Both the position numbers and the translations under genes were made by a program. Under the pieces are notes generated by a model. That model ran no database searches. It had not been told where the DNA came from and saw only the letters and a program-made list of their open reading frames with translations. This document shows positions 36,280 to 45,340 of a stretch of 64,000 nt of DNA, one piece after another (position 1 is the stretch's first letter; every line of letters begins with the position of its first letter). Location of the stretch: contig JAHDYR010000015.1 in the NCBI GenBank assembly GCA_019828565.1, positions 434,001-498,000 of the forward strand, read 5' to 3'. Origin of the DNA: Carpediemonas membranifera (taxonomy: Eukaryota; Fornicata).

Positions 36280-37836
36280 ATGTCGGACACGGGCATCAAC
36301 ATTCAGCTACCACCGTCAGCGGAGGACCCCGCCGACGATGTCACACCGGCCCAGAATCAATACATCGACGAGGTTGACTCGGAGACTGACGACCTGCCGG
36401 ACGACGTCTCGTCCTTCGCCACGCCAACCTTCGACATTGACCCCTCGTTCCCTCTACACGACGAGCTACTCGCTGTGCTCCAGGCCAACGCCGACGTCTT
36501 CGACCCCAAGCTGCCTCTCGGCGGCGCCGACATCGCGGAAGCCACCATTGACCTGAAGCCGGACGCCATTCTGCCACAAGCCAACCCACGCGGCATCCGC
36601 GCCGACTGGCTTCCCGAGATCAAGCGACAGCTCCATGAAATGTACGAAGCCCAGCTCATCCGCGACGCACACGGCCCAGTCTCTAGCCCGGCTGTGATTG
36701 TCCAGAAGAAGCCCGACGCGGACGGACGCCGCCCACTACGACTTTGCGCAGACTACAGGGCCCTCAACGAGGCAACTGTGACTGACGCTTTCCCCATGAC
36801 AGATACCCGCACGCTCATCAAGGACCTCGTCGGCAGCAAGTACTTCTTCGGTCTAGACCTTCGCCAAGGGTTTCACCAGATGCCATTGAAGGATGCCCAC
36901 CGTTACCTGTCCGCGGTGCGGGTCCCGGGCGAGTTTTTCGAATATATGGTCGCCCCGTTTGGCCTAAAGAACCTCCCCGCACAATTCCAGCGGGCCATCG
37001 CCAACGTCCTGCGCCCGGTATACTCAGAGGGCGTCAGGAACTACATAGACGACATCTTTGCTGGCGCGCCATCGCCCGAGGTACTCGTCATGCGCACCCA
37101 GCGCACGCTCGCTCTACTCAGTGACAAGAACATCAGGCTGCGCGCCGAGAAGTGTCATTTTGGCTACCAGACTCTCGACTGTCTCGGCGAGATCGTCTCC
37201 GAACACGGTCGTCGCCCTCAGCCCTCACGCATTGACACGATCAAGAGCCTCCCACGCCCGACGACCACGCACGAGGTACGTCAGATCCTCGGCCACATCA
37301 ACTACGTGGCAGATTTTATCCCTGACTGCCAGCGCATCCTAGCGCCCATCAATGGCCTCCTCCGCAAGGACGCCAAGGTCGTGTGGACTTCAGCACACCA
37401 AGAGGCTATCGCGGCTGTTCTGACACAGCTCGCCTCTGAGGAGTCACTCGCCATACCAGACCTCTCCAAACCCTGGCGCCTCGAGACGGACGCTAGTCTC
37501 CTCGGCCTAGGCGGCATACTGCTACAACAGCAAACGCCCACAGACTGGAGAGTCGTCGCCTACTTCTCCAAGGCGTTCTCGGACGTTCAACAAAGATGGA
37601 GCACCTACGACCAGGAGATGTATGCTCTGATATACTGTCTGACACGTCCTGACATGTACTCTCTCTTCCTGGGCCACCCCGATCTGACCGTGTTCACCGA
37701 CCATAAGAATCTGATGGCACTCCACCGCATGGCCGCTCACAATCGGAAGCATCGCCGATGGCTACTGTCGTTCTTGGAGTTCAGACTCAAGATCCACCAC
37801 GTCCCGGGCGAGTCACGGCCGACTTCTTAAGCCGTT
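36280..37836 (+). CDS. Gyp-4 RT-RNase H
   Basis: About 516 residues. RT: VIVQKKPDADGRRPLRLCAD, FFGLDLRQGFHQMP, VAPFGLKNLPAQFQR and catalytic NYIDDIFAG, then LDCLGEIVSEHGRRP and ILGHINYVADFIPD. RNase H: RLETDASLLGLGGILL through TVFTDHKNLMALHR. At the RNase H end (HVPGES) a one-step frameshift leads into TADFLSRL before the Gyp-5 insertion at 37837. Integrase resumes at 43888. Catalytic residues are intact. The true upstream start is uncertain because gag-protease is frameshifted. Confidence 0.85.
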
Positions 37837-37996
37837 TGTACGGCAATTGCAAGTGCGTAAACGAAGAGTGTTTAATAGGGGGTTTAGACCACATATGCAT
37901 AAATGGCCGAAACCAAATATCTGTATCTAATTCTGTATCTATAAATATATCTTGCGATATTGCTATCTATGGCCGTGGTAGGGTATGATAGCAACA
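37837..37996 (-). repeat. Gyp-5 3' LTR (160 bp)
   Basis: TGTTGC...CCGTACA on the minus strand. It is identical to the right-hand LTR once the mariner insertion is removed. It is AT-rich with TATATTTATAG-like sequence near its middle. Confidence 0.9.
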
Positions 37997-38317
37997 GTGC
38001 CTCCCTCTTCTTTTTTCTTTGGAGGTATTGGAGCTCTCTTTGCGCTTATACTTTTGCATAAATGCGTAGCGTAATTCTTTGAGGCATTTGGGGATGAGAA
38101 TCGGTATTTGTACAATGAAGGTAGTACTAAGCAGCTATCAGTATGTTACCTTCAAATCACGTGTTATTGAGCCTCAACAACGCTTCGTTGGCGAGTTCTG
38201 GCCGATTTTTCCTTCTGTTGGCGGAAAGCTGCAAGTGACGCCTCAAAACCTTGTCGAAACATCTAAATAACAACATCAGTGTCTTTGAAGGGCTCAATGA
38301 CCGCTATTGCTGTGCTT
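37997..38317 (-). promoter_or_regulatory. Gyp-5 3' noncoding region with polypurine tract
   Basis: On the minus strand, a run of A and G (AAAGAAAAAAGAAGAGGGAG and adjacent bases) directly precedes the 3' LTR and should prime plus-strand synthesis. At 38165-38199 lies the block conserved with Gyp-2, -3 and -6 (AGAACTCGCCAACGAAGC), in the same orientation relative to gag-pol. Unlike Gyp-2 there is no antisense gene. Confidence 0.7.
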
Positions 38318-41300
38318 TTAGCGTTTAATTTTTCCTTCTAGCTCAGGATGCTGAGTGAAGTACTTGTCGATAGCCTCGAGGGATCTAACCTCGGACCATG
38401 GGAGCCATGAGGCCTCTTCAGGCTCAAAGCCTGCCCATTGCACTTCAAACTCATAGCCAGACTTGGTCTTTCTGTGGGCTGAGACCTCTGAAACTATGAA
38501 CTCGTCGCTGTCAGTCGCGGCTAAGGCCTTCAGCTCCCTCAGTGTCAACGAGCCTCGCTCAAAAGGATGGCATCTGGAGGTGTGGACTCGCAGTGACTTG
38601 TGGGTGTTCAGGTCTTCTACAATGAGAGTTGCAGGGGTGTTGAACTCATTGCACTCATACCCGGTGACGCGTAGTGGGCCACGGTACCGTGCTACTGTCT
38701 TGGTTGGTCTAAAGGATGGATAGCTCAGTAGGATGTACTCAGGCAGAGCGGGGGTGATGCGTCCAGTGGCTTGGGACAGCACGGCTTGTACACGTTCAGC
38801 CTGTTTCGACTTAGCGGTGGCTATGGCGGCTTCGGCTGCTCGTCTCAGGTTGAGAGGTGTATCAGAAGCAGGGTTTCCTAGGACAAGCTCGCGGCCGAAG
38901 ACAATCTCGATCGGGGACACGCCAAGTGACGCGTGTCTCGCGGAATTGAGTATTGCTTGCACGAAAGGGATGTGCTGGGACCAGCGATCAAGATGCTTGA
39001 TCTCCAATCTCCTCGCCATCATATGAGCGTTGATCTCGCGGTTAACTCTCTCCACAATACCATTGCTCTGGTGATGGTATGGTGCGGTGAAATGAAGATC
39101 GACGGCATGGCGGTCGCAAAGCCTGGCGAAGGTGTTGTTCTTAAACTGAGACCCGCTGTCTGTGATAATCCTCCTTGGAACTCCGTGGCGCAGGAACCAA
39201 TGATTAACCACGCACGAGGCTGCTTCCTCGGCTGTTGTCGATCGGATAGGGGTCATCTCGACGTATCTGGAGAACAAGTCTACCATAACTAGGATGTGTT
39301 GGAACTCGCCGTCGATGGGGTAGGGTCCCATCGTATCAATGCAGAGTGTATCCATAGGGAATGGTGCCTGGAGGGTCAGGTCAAATGACGACATCGGTCT
39401 GGTCGGGACAGTCTTCTGGCAGACGGGGCAGTGTGATATGACATCTGCGACAGCTTGTCTCATGCTGGGCCAGGCGTGGCCATTGGCGCGCAGCTGCTGT
39501 ACTGTTCTGTTCACAGAGAGATGTAGGCCGCCGAGTGTATGGTGCTCCTTGATAGAGGCTGCGTGTGGGTTCTCCTCGGAGTTGGTCAAGGCTGTGCACA
39601 CTCGGGATAGTCCATCAGCGGCACCGTTTGCGATACCTGGTACATGGATCACGTCATAGCTGAACTGTTCAAGGAGGAGGCTCCATCTTGCCACCTTGGC
39701 GTTAGCACTTTGGTGCATTCGAGTGAGATTGTGGTGGTCAGTGGCAATTGTGAAGTGTGCCCAGCGGAGATAGCGTTCGGCTTTGGACAGGCAATAAACT
39801 ACCGCATACATCTCTTTCTCGATCGTGGGCCAACGCTTTTGGGCGCCGGTGAGTGCTTTGGACAGGTACATCAGAGGTTTGTCGTCCTGAAGCAGGACTC
39901 CTCCCACACCGTAGTCGGACGCGTCAGTGATGAGTTTCAGCTTGGCTCTCGGGTTATAGTGTACAAGAGTCGGGGCAGACGTGAGGCGGGATATGATGGT
40001 ATCAAAGGCTGACTGGGCCTCGTGCGTCCATGAGAACTGTTTGTGTTTGGTGATCTCGTATAGTGGAGCTGATATAGTGGCGAAGTCGCTTCCGAGGTAG
40101 TCATGGAAGAAGTTGACTAGGCCGAGGAAGGAGCGGACTCCGGATACTGTTGACGGGGGCTTCATCTTCGTGAGGGCATCGATCCGGGCTGGGTCTATCT
40201 GTTTCCCTTCTGGTGTGATGAGCCACCCTAGATACTCAAACTTCCTGAGTCCAAATTGAGACTTGTCGAGATTGACGCGAAGATTCAGCTCTCGGCAGCG
40301 TTGTAGGACCTCTTTGATGTTAGCGATGAGGTCATCCTCGCACTCTGCGAAGATTACAACATCATCTTGGTAAACCAGGCACTTGGAGTAGAGGAGCGTG
40401 TCTAGGGCTGTCTCCATTGCGTATTGGAAGTGGCTGCCGGCCTGCTTTAGGCCGAATGGGAGCCGGGAGTAGCGAAATCTACCAAGGTGGGTGGTGAAAG
40501 TGGTGAAGTCGCGTGATGCTGGGTCAACTGCGATCTGATGGTACCCTGATGATAGGTCGATGGTGGCAAAGAAGCGCTTACCAGCAAGATGATCAAGTGT
40601 TTCGTCTATCCTGGGGAGAGGGAAGTCAAAATCTACTGTCTCTGCGTTCAAGCGGTGATAATCCACGCACATGCGGGTCTTGGCGGTGTCTTTCTTGCTC
40701 ACGATGACCACAGGAGATCCCCAAGGGCTGGAGCAGCGCTCAATGATGCCTAAGGCTAGGAGCTTGGTAACATGAGCTTCTATCTCTTGCTGCTTCCATG
40801 TTGGTGCCGGATAGGGCCGTGAGGAACACAACTTATATCCATCCTTGAGCTGAAGGGAGAATGGTCTGAGTTTTGATGGTTCGAGGGTTAAATCACCGAA
40901 AACATCGCTGAACTGTTCGATAATTGACTTATAGCGATCGGGCACCACACCAGCGCATGATAACGACCGATCTAAAGCGTCAACTGAGTCCTCAATATGT
41001 TCGCTAGGTAGTGATGGATTAATAAGGAGATCGACGAGACCGAGCCTACACATTGCTGGAAAGCCAATGATGACGTCAAAAGGGGATTCTTCCAGGACGT
41101 AACCTTCGAACATAGTGGACAGGGAGTAGTGGAAAATCTCATTAGGTGGGAGTGTAAGGTCAACCGACGCAGACCCCAACGTCTCCACCCACTGGTTGTT
41201 GGCCAGTTGTAAACGATGGCTGTGTGGTGAAATCTTACTGACAACATGGCGGGCCAGCAAGTTGTGTGATGATCCTGTATCCAGGAGTACGGTCACCTTG

Positions 41301-41359
41301 GTATTTCCTATCACACCGGCGCATGAAAGGACAGAGGAGTTAAGAAGGGCAGAATGACA
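38318..41359 (-). CDS. Gyp-5 pol: protease-RT-RNase H-integrase-chromodomain
   Basis: About 1,013 codons in the same frame as gag, separated from it by one TGA (41362-41360). Protease VTVLLDTGSSHNLLARH lies near the start. RT: TRMCVDYHRLNAETV, FATIDLSSGYHQIA, LPFGLKQAGSHFQ and catalytic LVYQDDVVIF. RNase H: LITDASDYGVGGVLLQ. Integrase: CPVCQK, then CIDTMGPYP, ITDSGSQFKNN and PYHHQSNGIVERVNRE. It ends in a chromodomain, DEFIVSEVSAHRKT with FEVQWAGFEPEEASWLPW. No frameshift or internal stop. Pol would be made by readthrough of the UGA, as some retroviruses do with gag-pol stops; that mechanism is inferred. Confidence 0.93.
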   Translation of the reverse strand, partial: CHSALLNSSVLSCAGVIGNTKVTVLLDTGSSHNLLARHVVSKISPHSHRLQLANNQWVETLGSASVDLTLPPNEIFHYSLSTMFEGYVLEESPFDVIIGFPAMCRLGLVDLLINPSLPSEHIEDSVDALDRSLSCAGVVPDRYKSIIEQFSDVFGDLTLEPSKLRPFSLQLKDGYKLCSSRPYPAPTWKQQEIEAHVTKLLALGIIERCSSPWGSPVVIVSKKDTAKTRMCVDYHRLNAETVDFDFPLPRIDETLDHLAGKRFFATIDLSSGYHQIAVDPASRDFTTFTTHLGRFRYSRLPFGLKQAGSHFQYAMETALDTLLYSKCLVYQDDVVIFAECEDDLIANIKEVLQRCRELNLRVNLDKSQFGLRKFEYLGWLITPEGKQIDPARIDALTKMKPPSTVSGVRSFLGLVNFFHDYLGSDFATISAPLYEITKHKQFSWTHEAQSAFDTIISRLTSAPTLVHYNPRAKLKLITDASDYGVGGVLLQDDKPLMYLSKALTGAQKRWPTIEKEMYAVVYCLSKAERYLRWAHFTIATDHHNLTRMHQSANAKVARWSLLLEQFSYDVIHVPGIANGAADGLSRVCTALTNSEENPHAASIKEHHTLGGLHLSVNRTVQQLRANGHAWPSMRQAVADVISHCPVCQKTVPTRPMSSFDLTLQAPFPMDTLCIDTMGPYPIDGEFQHILVMVDLFSRYVEMTPIRSTTAEEAASCVVNHWFLRHGVPRRIITDSGSQFKNNTFARLCDRHAVDLHFTAPYHHQSNGIVERVNREINAHMMARRLEIKHLDRWSQHIPFVQAILNSARHASLGVSPIEIVFGRELVLGNPASDTPLNLRRAAEAAIATAKSKQAERVQAVLSQATGRITPALPEYILLSYPSFRPTKTVARYRGPLRVTGYECNEFNTPATLIVEDLNTHKSLRVHTSRCHPFERGSLTLRELKALAATDSDEFIVSEVSAHRKTKSGYEFEVQWAGFEPEEASWLPWSEVRSLEAIDKYFTQHPELEGKIKR

Positions 41360-42187
41360 TCACGTCGCAGGATTTACACGATCCTTTGACACATCATCTG
41401 CGCGCTTCTTGCGGCACTCGGTGGCGACGTGGCCGACCTTTTTGCAATACCCGCACAACGGTAGACCCTTCTTCTTTGCAAAGCACTCGTCTTCAGTGTG
41501 TCCTTTCTTGCTGCAATAGGAGCACTTACTGGGCTGGGTGTTGGGTCGTTTTGTGGGCTGATGTTCAGCCGGGCGGGCAGATCTCACGACAGGGCCTTTC
41601 TGGGTGAAGGGTAGGGCGATCTTCAAGGCACGCTCTACGGCATGTGCGTGTTGTATCGCGAGAGCAAAGGTGTCATTGAGGGACTTGTCCTTCGTGATAC
41701 CGATCAGTTGGTCGTGGAATGCGTGGATGTGAGAGAAACCACGGATGAAGGCTTCGCGAACCGTGTAGGTGCCGACATCGGCCTCAGGTATGATCTCCAG
41801 CAGTGTTCTAAACAGTTGGACGAAGCTGACGACGTTGGCAGGGCTGCGACCCTTTGCCTTGCGGTTGAAGGCGTCTGCTTTCGAGAACTGATCTTCGGGG
41901 GTTACATGGGAGAAAACGGCTTCACGAGCGGCCTTATCCTTGTTCTTCTTGCGGAGCTTGCTTCTTGTCTTTTCGTCGGCGTCGTCGGGGAAATCAGGAT
42001 CAGGGACGGAGGAAAGGCGGAAGGGTTTGCCTGACATCTCAAGCTCGCGGAGGACGTTCTTCGAGAGTAGCTTATGGAAGCGTACCTTCGAATGGCGAAG
42101 GGAGTAGTCCGCGAGGTCCATCATAAACGTTAAGACGGCGGTAAGCGACAGGATGCTCAAAACGGGTGTGTCTTTCGTACTAATCAT
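41360..42187 (-). CDS. Gyp-5 gag
   Basis: 275 residues from the ATG at 42187, only 14 bases after the 5' LTR. A helical gag body (FVQLFRTLLEIIPEADVGTY, VREAFIRGFSHIHAFHDQL) is followed near the C-terminus by two CCHC knuckles, CSYCSKKGHTEDEC and CGYCKKVGHVATEC, which bind RNA. It ends in NPAT-TGA, and the frame continues open into pol. The start codon lies inside the 18-base palindrome (42187-42204) that spans the LTR edge, so the leader is almost absent. Confidence 0.9.
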   Translation of the reverse strand: MISTKDTPVLSILSLTAVLTFMMDLADYSLRHSKVRFHKLLSKNVLRELEMSGKPFRLSSVPDPDFPDDADEKTRSKLRKKNKDKAAREAVFSHVTPEDQFSKADAFNRKAKGRSPANVVSFVQLFRTLLEIIPEADVGTYTVREAFIRGFSHIHAFHDQLIGITKDKSLNDTFALAIQHAHAVERALKIALPFTQKGPVVRSARPAEHQPTKRPNTQPSKCSYCSKKGHTEDECFAKKKGLPLCGYCKKVGHVATECRKKRADDVSKDRVNPAT

Positions 42188-42204
42188 ACAGAAATATTTC
42201 TGTA
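42187..42204 (-). promoter_or_regulatory. 18-base palindrome at the Gyp-5 LTR edge
   Basis: TACAGAAATATTTCTGTA, perfect, with the last four bases of the LTR forming one end. It occupies the primer-binding position and includes the gag start codon at its other end. Confidence 0.75.
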
Positions 42205-42348
42205 CGGCAATTGCAAGTGCGTAAACGAAGAGTGTTTAATAGGGGGTTTAGACCACATATGCATAAATGGCCGAAACCAAATATTGCTCTTTTACTCTAA
42301 AAATGAACATCATTTTGATTAGGCCTGGAACTTTTTGATTGACGACAG

Positions 42349-42798
42349 ATGGTGAGAACTGTAACGTGTAGCCTGTGCAGCTGCAAGAACCACAACAGGG
42401 CTGGATGCCCATTCAAAGATGTTTTATCTACAGCTGAGGATGGTAATGTTGATAACTCCGCGATAACACAGGGAATGAGGACGTTGGTGGAGAACTCGGA
42501 GATTGCACGGGCTCTCCCTGGAAGGATGATTGCCGCATGGGCATTCGAGATCATGCGAGGACATGCCACTGTCGCTAATCCTCCCGCCGGTCTCCTGAAG
42601 CCGCACTCGACGCCCTCATCCTCTGACTATCAGCCTGCACCGCGGAGAGAAGTGTCGCACGGCTTTATCTCCATCCCAGTGAAGCCCGAGTGGTACTCTC
42701 GCGTTATCTCGTTCCTTGCGTCTATGGAGGAAGCAGAGCGCAGCGAACCTTCTCAGCCAGCTCTATCTGTTGCATCCAGCCAAGAATTGAGAGAATAA
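42349..42798 (+). CDS. Zinc-knuckle accessory ORF in the mariner element
   Basis: A 149-residue ORF from the ATG at 42349, convergent with the transposase and ending seven bases before its stop. Near the N-terminus CSLCSCKNHNRAGC fits a CX2CX4HX4C zinc knuckle of the kind that binds single-stranded nucleic acid. The rest has no known domain (ITQGMRTLVENSEIARALPG, SRVISFLASMEEAERSEP) and the end is Ser-rich. Tc1/mariner elements normally carry only a transposase. It could be an accessory factor, a captured fragment or a chance ORF; the clean knuckle and its neat fit between TIR and transposase favour a gene. Confidence 0.6.
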   Translation: MVRTVTCSLCSCKNHNRAGCPFKDVLSTAEDGNVDNSAITQGMRTLVENSEIARALPGRMIAAWAFEIMRGHATVANPPAGLLKPHSTPSSSDYQPAPRREVSHGFISIPVKPEWYSRVISFLASMEEAERSEPSQPALSVASSQELRE

Positions 42799-42804
42799 AC
42801 AGCT

Positions 42805-43734
42805 TTAATGGGAATATCCATGCTTCTCGTAGAGACCTCTTATGTTTTTCTTGGCAACGTCATCAAAGGCGGCGAGTATTGCCGGCAAACGCCCCATGTC
42901 CTTAAAGTGCGTGTGAACAAACGCCTTGATCCACGCGAACACAACCTCGATTGGGTTCAAGAATGGCGAATACTTAGGGAGGAAGACGATGCGGACATCA
43001 TAGAGTTGCATTAGGGCGTCAAGCTTGCCCTTGAGTGCGTGTATGGAGGCATTGTCCATCACGAGGACGCACCCCGGTATCATCCCCAGCAACTCTATGG
43101 TATTGTCTAGAAACTTGTCAGCAGTAAATGTACCTGTCGTTATGACTCTGTGCTTGATCCCTTCGACGCCAAGAGTCGCGCACACCGAGTAACGCTGGCC
43201 GACCGGGCCACCCTTGCGGCAAGCATATGTACTAACGCCTTTTGGGCCGCGCACTCGCTTGACCGCCAGGTGACGGGGGTCGAAGCTAGTCTCGTCGAGG
43301 AAGAAGACTTGATCGGTGGAATAGTACGGGGCAATCTCCGTTGCGTAGAATGAACGGAAACGCCAGGCTTCCTCTGGATTCCTTTCCATCCATCTGGTGT
43401 CACCGACCTTGAGCGTAAGCTTCTCTTTGTGTAGTATCGTCTGGGAGAGGCTGGATAGCGATACTGAAATACCGAACTTCAGCTGCACGACAGTGGCTAT
43501 GTCGCTAAGCCGAGCAGCCGGATTCTGGAGAACATAGTCACGTACATACTTCGTCACTTCTGGGCTCATCTTGGTAGCTGGTCTCACTCTCTTTCCAGAG
43601 CATTTCGCTCTATTGGCCTTGATATCATAGATGACATTGCGGCAACGGCCCGTTACGCGTGCAATGTTTGCTATTGACATTCCACTTCCGAGAAGTGTTG
43701 CTATGTTCAGTCTCTCTGAATCAGTTACGACCAT
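42805..43734 (-). CDS. Tc1/mariner-family transposase (DDE)
   Basis: 309 residues from the ATG at 43734. Two N-terminal helix-turn-helix regions (MSIANIARVTGRCRNVIYDI and RLSDIATVVQLKFGISVSLS) should bind the inverted repeats. The DDE core is complete: VFFLDETSFD (D), VLVMDNASIH (D) and YSPFLNPIEVVFAWIK (E), with 35 residues between the second D and the E. It catalyses cut-and-paste transposition at TA sites. Length and motif order are normal and there is no frame break, so the transposon may be active. A mutated copy would not be expected inside an LTR that is otherwise identical to its partner. Confidence 0.92.
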   Translation of the reverse strand: MVVTDSERLNIATLLGSGMSIANIARVTGRCRNVIYDIKANRAKCSGKRVRPATKMSPEVTKYVRDYVLQNPAARLSDIATVVQLKFGISVSLSSLSQTILHKEKLTLKVGDTRWMERNPEEAWRFRSFYATEIAPYYSTDQVFFLDETSFDPRHLAVKRVRGPKGVSTYACRKGGPVGQRYSVCATLGVEGIKHRVITTGTFTADKFLDNTIELLGMIPGCVLVMDNASIHALKGKLDALMQLYDVRIVFLPKYSPFLNPIEVVFAWIKAFVHTHFKDMGRLPAILAAFDDVAKKNIRGLYEKHGYSH

Positions 43735-43887
43735 TCACTCTCTTCAATTTGTGAGCAGAACTTTGAATGAATCAAAACCAATTGTTCATTTTTTCGCTGA
43801 AAGAGCAATATCTGTATCTAATTCTGTATCTATAAATATATCTTGCGATATTGCTATCTATGGCCGTGGTAGGGTATGATAGCAACA

Positions 43888-45090
43888 CGTTTCCCTTTCC
43901 AGACCCGCCCCGCAGAGATCGCCGAGGTCACGGCTAACACGCTAGAGTCGAGAGTGCTCGCCTCTCAGAAGGAGCACGCTGACGAGAGACCCTCCAAGCA
44001 CACCATCGTCAACGGTGTCGTCAAGTATCACGGTCGCACATTCGTACCCGCCGACGCGCGTCGCGACGTCCTAGCCGAGGCCCACCGGCTGCACTTGGGC
44101 GTCAAGAAGACCGCTCAGGCCGTGCGTGACTTGGGTTACGACTGGCCACAGCTCGAACACACCGTATCCGACCTGATCAACGCCTGTTTGATCTGTCAGA
44201 AGACCCGTCTGGCGAACTTCATCAAGCTGAAGATGGGCGCGACCCCGAGCAGCACACCATTCGAACGCGTAGCCGTCGACACGCTCGGCCCCATCTCAGA
44301 GGACTCGGCCGGCAACCGGTATGTCGTCGTGATTACTGACACATTCACGCACTTTACTGAGCTCGTGCCAGCCCCCTCGAACAATGCAGACGCGGCTGCC
44401 GCCGCTATCTGGGCGTCTATCTGCCGCCACGGCATCCCGGCCATCCTGCACACAGACGGAGGCCCGGAATACGCCAACCGTATCATCACCGCTCTAACCG
44501 AGCGCTTATCGGTCACACACCACCGGACCACGCCTTTCCATCCGCAGTCGAACGGTCACGTCGAACGCGTCAATCGCGAAATCAAGCGCCACCTACGTAC
44601 CCTAGCGCTGGCATTTAACTCCTTCGACGCATGGTCCACGACCCTACTGCCATATGTCGCGTGGATAATCAACAGCACGGTTCACAGCGCGACGGGGTTC
44701 ACCCCGTTCGAGCTACTCTACGGCACACACGCTGCCGACCGGCAGATACCCCAGCCAGACAACAACGCCGAGGACGAGACCCCGCTTACCTCTGTCGCCG
44801 AATACCTCACCGTCATGGACGCGCTCCTGGCCAAGCTCTGCCGCAAGGCTCACAAACGCCAGTCCAAGACTCGTGAGGGGAGGGCAGAGACGCAGTCGGT
44901 TCCAGTCAAGCCCGGTGATTACGTCTTGCGCAAGAACCACGCTGAAAGCAAGCTCCACGGCCACACCGGACCGTTCAAGGTCATTGAGGTCAACCCGTTC
45001 ACGGCAGTCGTCGTACCGCTCCTCGCCAACGAACCGCGACGCACAGTCCACCTGTCCCACCTCATTCAGCTCAAGTCCGACCTCTCTTAG
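43888..45090 (+). CDS. Gyp-4 integrase
   Basis: Continuation of Gyp-4 pol after Gyp-5. Zinc half: HRLHLGVKKTAQAVRDLGYD ... CLICQKTR. Core: VAVDTLGPISED (D), LHTDGGPEYANRI (D) and PFHPQSNGHVERVNRE (E). A C-terminal GPY/F-like module follows (HGHTGPFKVIEVNPFTAVV). The frame stops with TAG at 45088-45090 after LIQLKSDLS, but continues open into a chromodomain. The frame begins in the Gyp-5 LTR at its left end, which is an insertion artefact. Confidence 0.87.
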   Translation, partial: RFPFQTRPAEIAEVTANTLESRVLASQKEHADERPSKHTIVNGVVKYHGRTFVPADARRDVLAEAHRLHLGVKKTAQAVRDLGYDWPQLEHTVSDLINACLICQKTRLANFIKLKMGATPSSTPFERVAVDTLGPISEDSAGNRYVVVITDTFTHFTELVPAPSNNADAAAAAIWASICRHGIPAILHTDGGPEYANRIITALTERLSVTHHRTTPFHPQSNGHVERVNREIKRHLRTLALAFNSFDAWSTTLLPYVAWIINSTVHSATGFTPFELLYGTHAADRQIPQPDNNAEDETPLTSVAEYLTVMDALLAKLCRKAHKRQSKTREGRAETQSVPVKPGDYVLRKNHAESKLHGHTGPFKVIEVNPFTAVVVPLLANEPRRTVHLSHLIQLKSDLS

Positions 45091-45303
45091 GGCGAGCTCG
45101 CCTACTTCGCCGCTACAGACCAAGAGGAATGGTACGTTGAACGGATCGTCAAGTCCAAGCCCGGCTTCCTGCGCGTCAAGTGGCTCGGTAGCTCCGAGCT
45201 GTCCTGGGAGCCCATCGACGCCGTCCGCCACACTCCCGCCGCCAAGAAGTTCTTAGCCGCTCACCCCGAGCTGCTCAGGGAGGGCAGTGACGCATCCCCT
45301 GAT
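45091..45303 (+). CDS. Gyp-4 chromodomain after an in-frame TAG
   Basis: About 70 codons in frame with integrase, directly after the TAG stop: EEWYVERIVKSKPGFLRVKW then LGSSELSWEPIDAV, a chromodomain fold like those ending Gyp-2, -5 and -8. The frame ends at a TAA inside the 3' LTR (45301-45303), and the purine tract AGGGAGGGCAG lies within its coding sequence. It would be made only by readthrough of TAG; otherwise the stop is a null mutation that has not yet been followed by others. Confidence 0.7.
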
Positions 45304-45340
45304 TAAAACGAATTCTCGAATACCCGTCGTTTACGCCACA
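45288..45340 (+). repeat. Gyp-4 3' LTR (53 bp)
   Basis: One mismatch from the 5' LTR. It is followed by GTGC and RLE-2 sequence, matching the bases left of 34370. Confidence 0.88.

Larger units (their letters stand above)
42284..43808 (-). mobile_element. Tc1/mariner-like DNA transposon inserted in the Gyp-5 LTR
   Basis: 1,525 bp with imperfect terminal inverted repeats of about 38 bases sharing TTGCTCTTT, AAAAATGAACA and TTTTGATT. The target TA is duplicated (42282-42283 and 43809-43810), and the uninterrupted site is seen in the other LTR. It carries a transposase on the minus strand and a second ORF on the plus strand, convergent. Confidence 0.93.
37837..43887 (-). mobile_element. Gyp-5, intact-looking Ty3/gypsy element carrying a mariner insertion
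   Basis: Reads right to left. LTRs are 37837-37996 and 42201-43887 with the mariner element (42284-43810 including its TA) removed; the two 160-bp LTRs are then identical. The target duplication is CGTT (37833-37836 and 43888-43891), or CGTTT if extended. The purine tract before the 3' LTR is long (37999-38019 on the minus strand). Gag and pol are each open. Identical LTRs and open frames mark this as the youngest gypsy element here. Confidence 0.92.
34370..45340 (+). mobile_element. Gyp-4, Ty3/gypsy element with 53-bp LTRs, interrupted by Gyp-5
   Basis: LTRs at 34370-34422 and 45288-45340 differ at one base. The flanks are AGTGC on each side (GTGC if the LTR ends are TG...CA), and removing the element rejoins the RLE-2 reading frame at RKH/YDDGG. 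Without Gyp-5 the element is about 4.9 kb. Gag and protease are frameshifted; the RT-RNase H and integrase frames are long. Confidence 0.9.

Noticed and set aside
37837-37996. A MITE derived from the mariner-type transposon
   Set aside because: The 160 bases are an LTR of Gyp-5: the same sequence flanks the other side, identical once the mariner is removed, and the element has a CGTT duplication.
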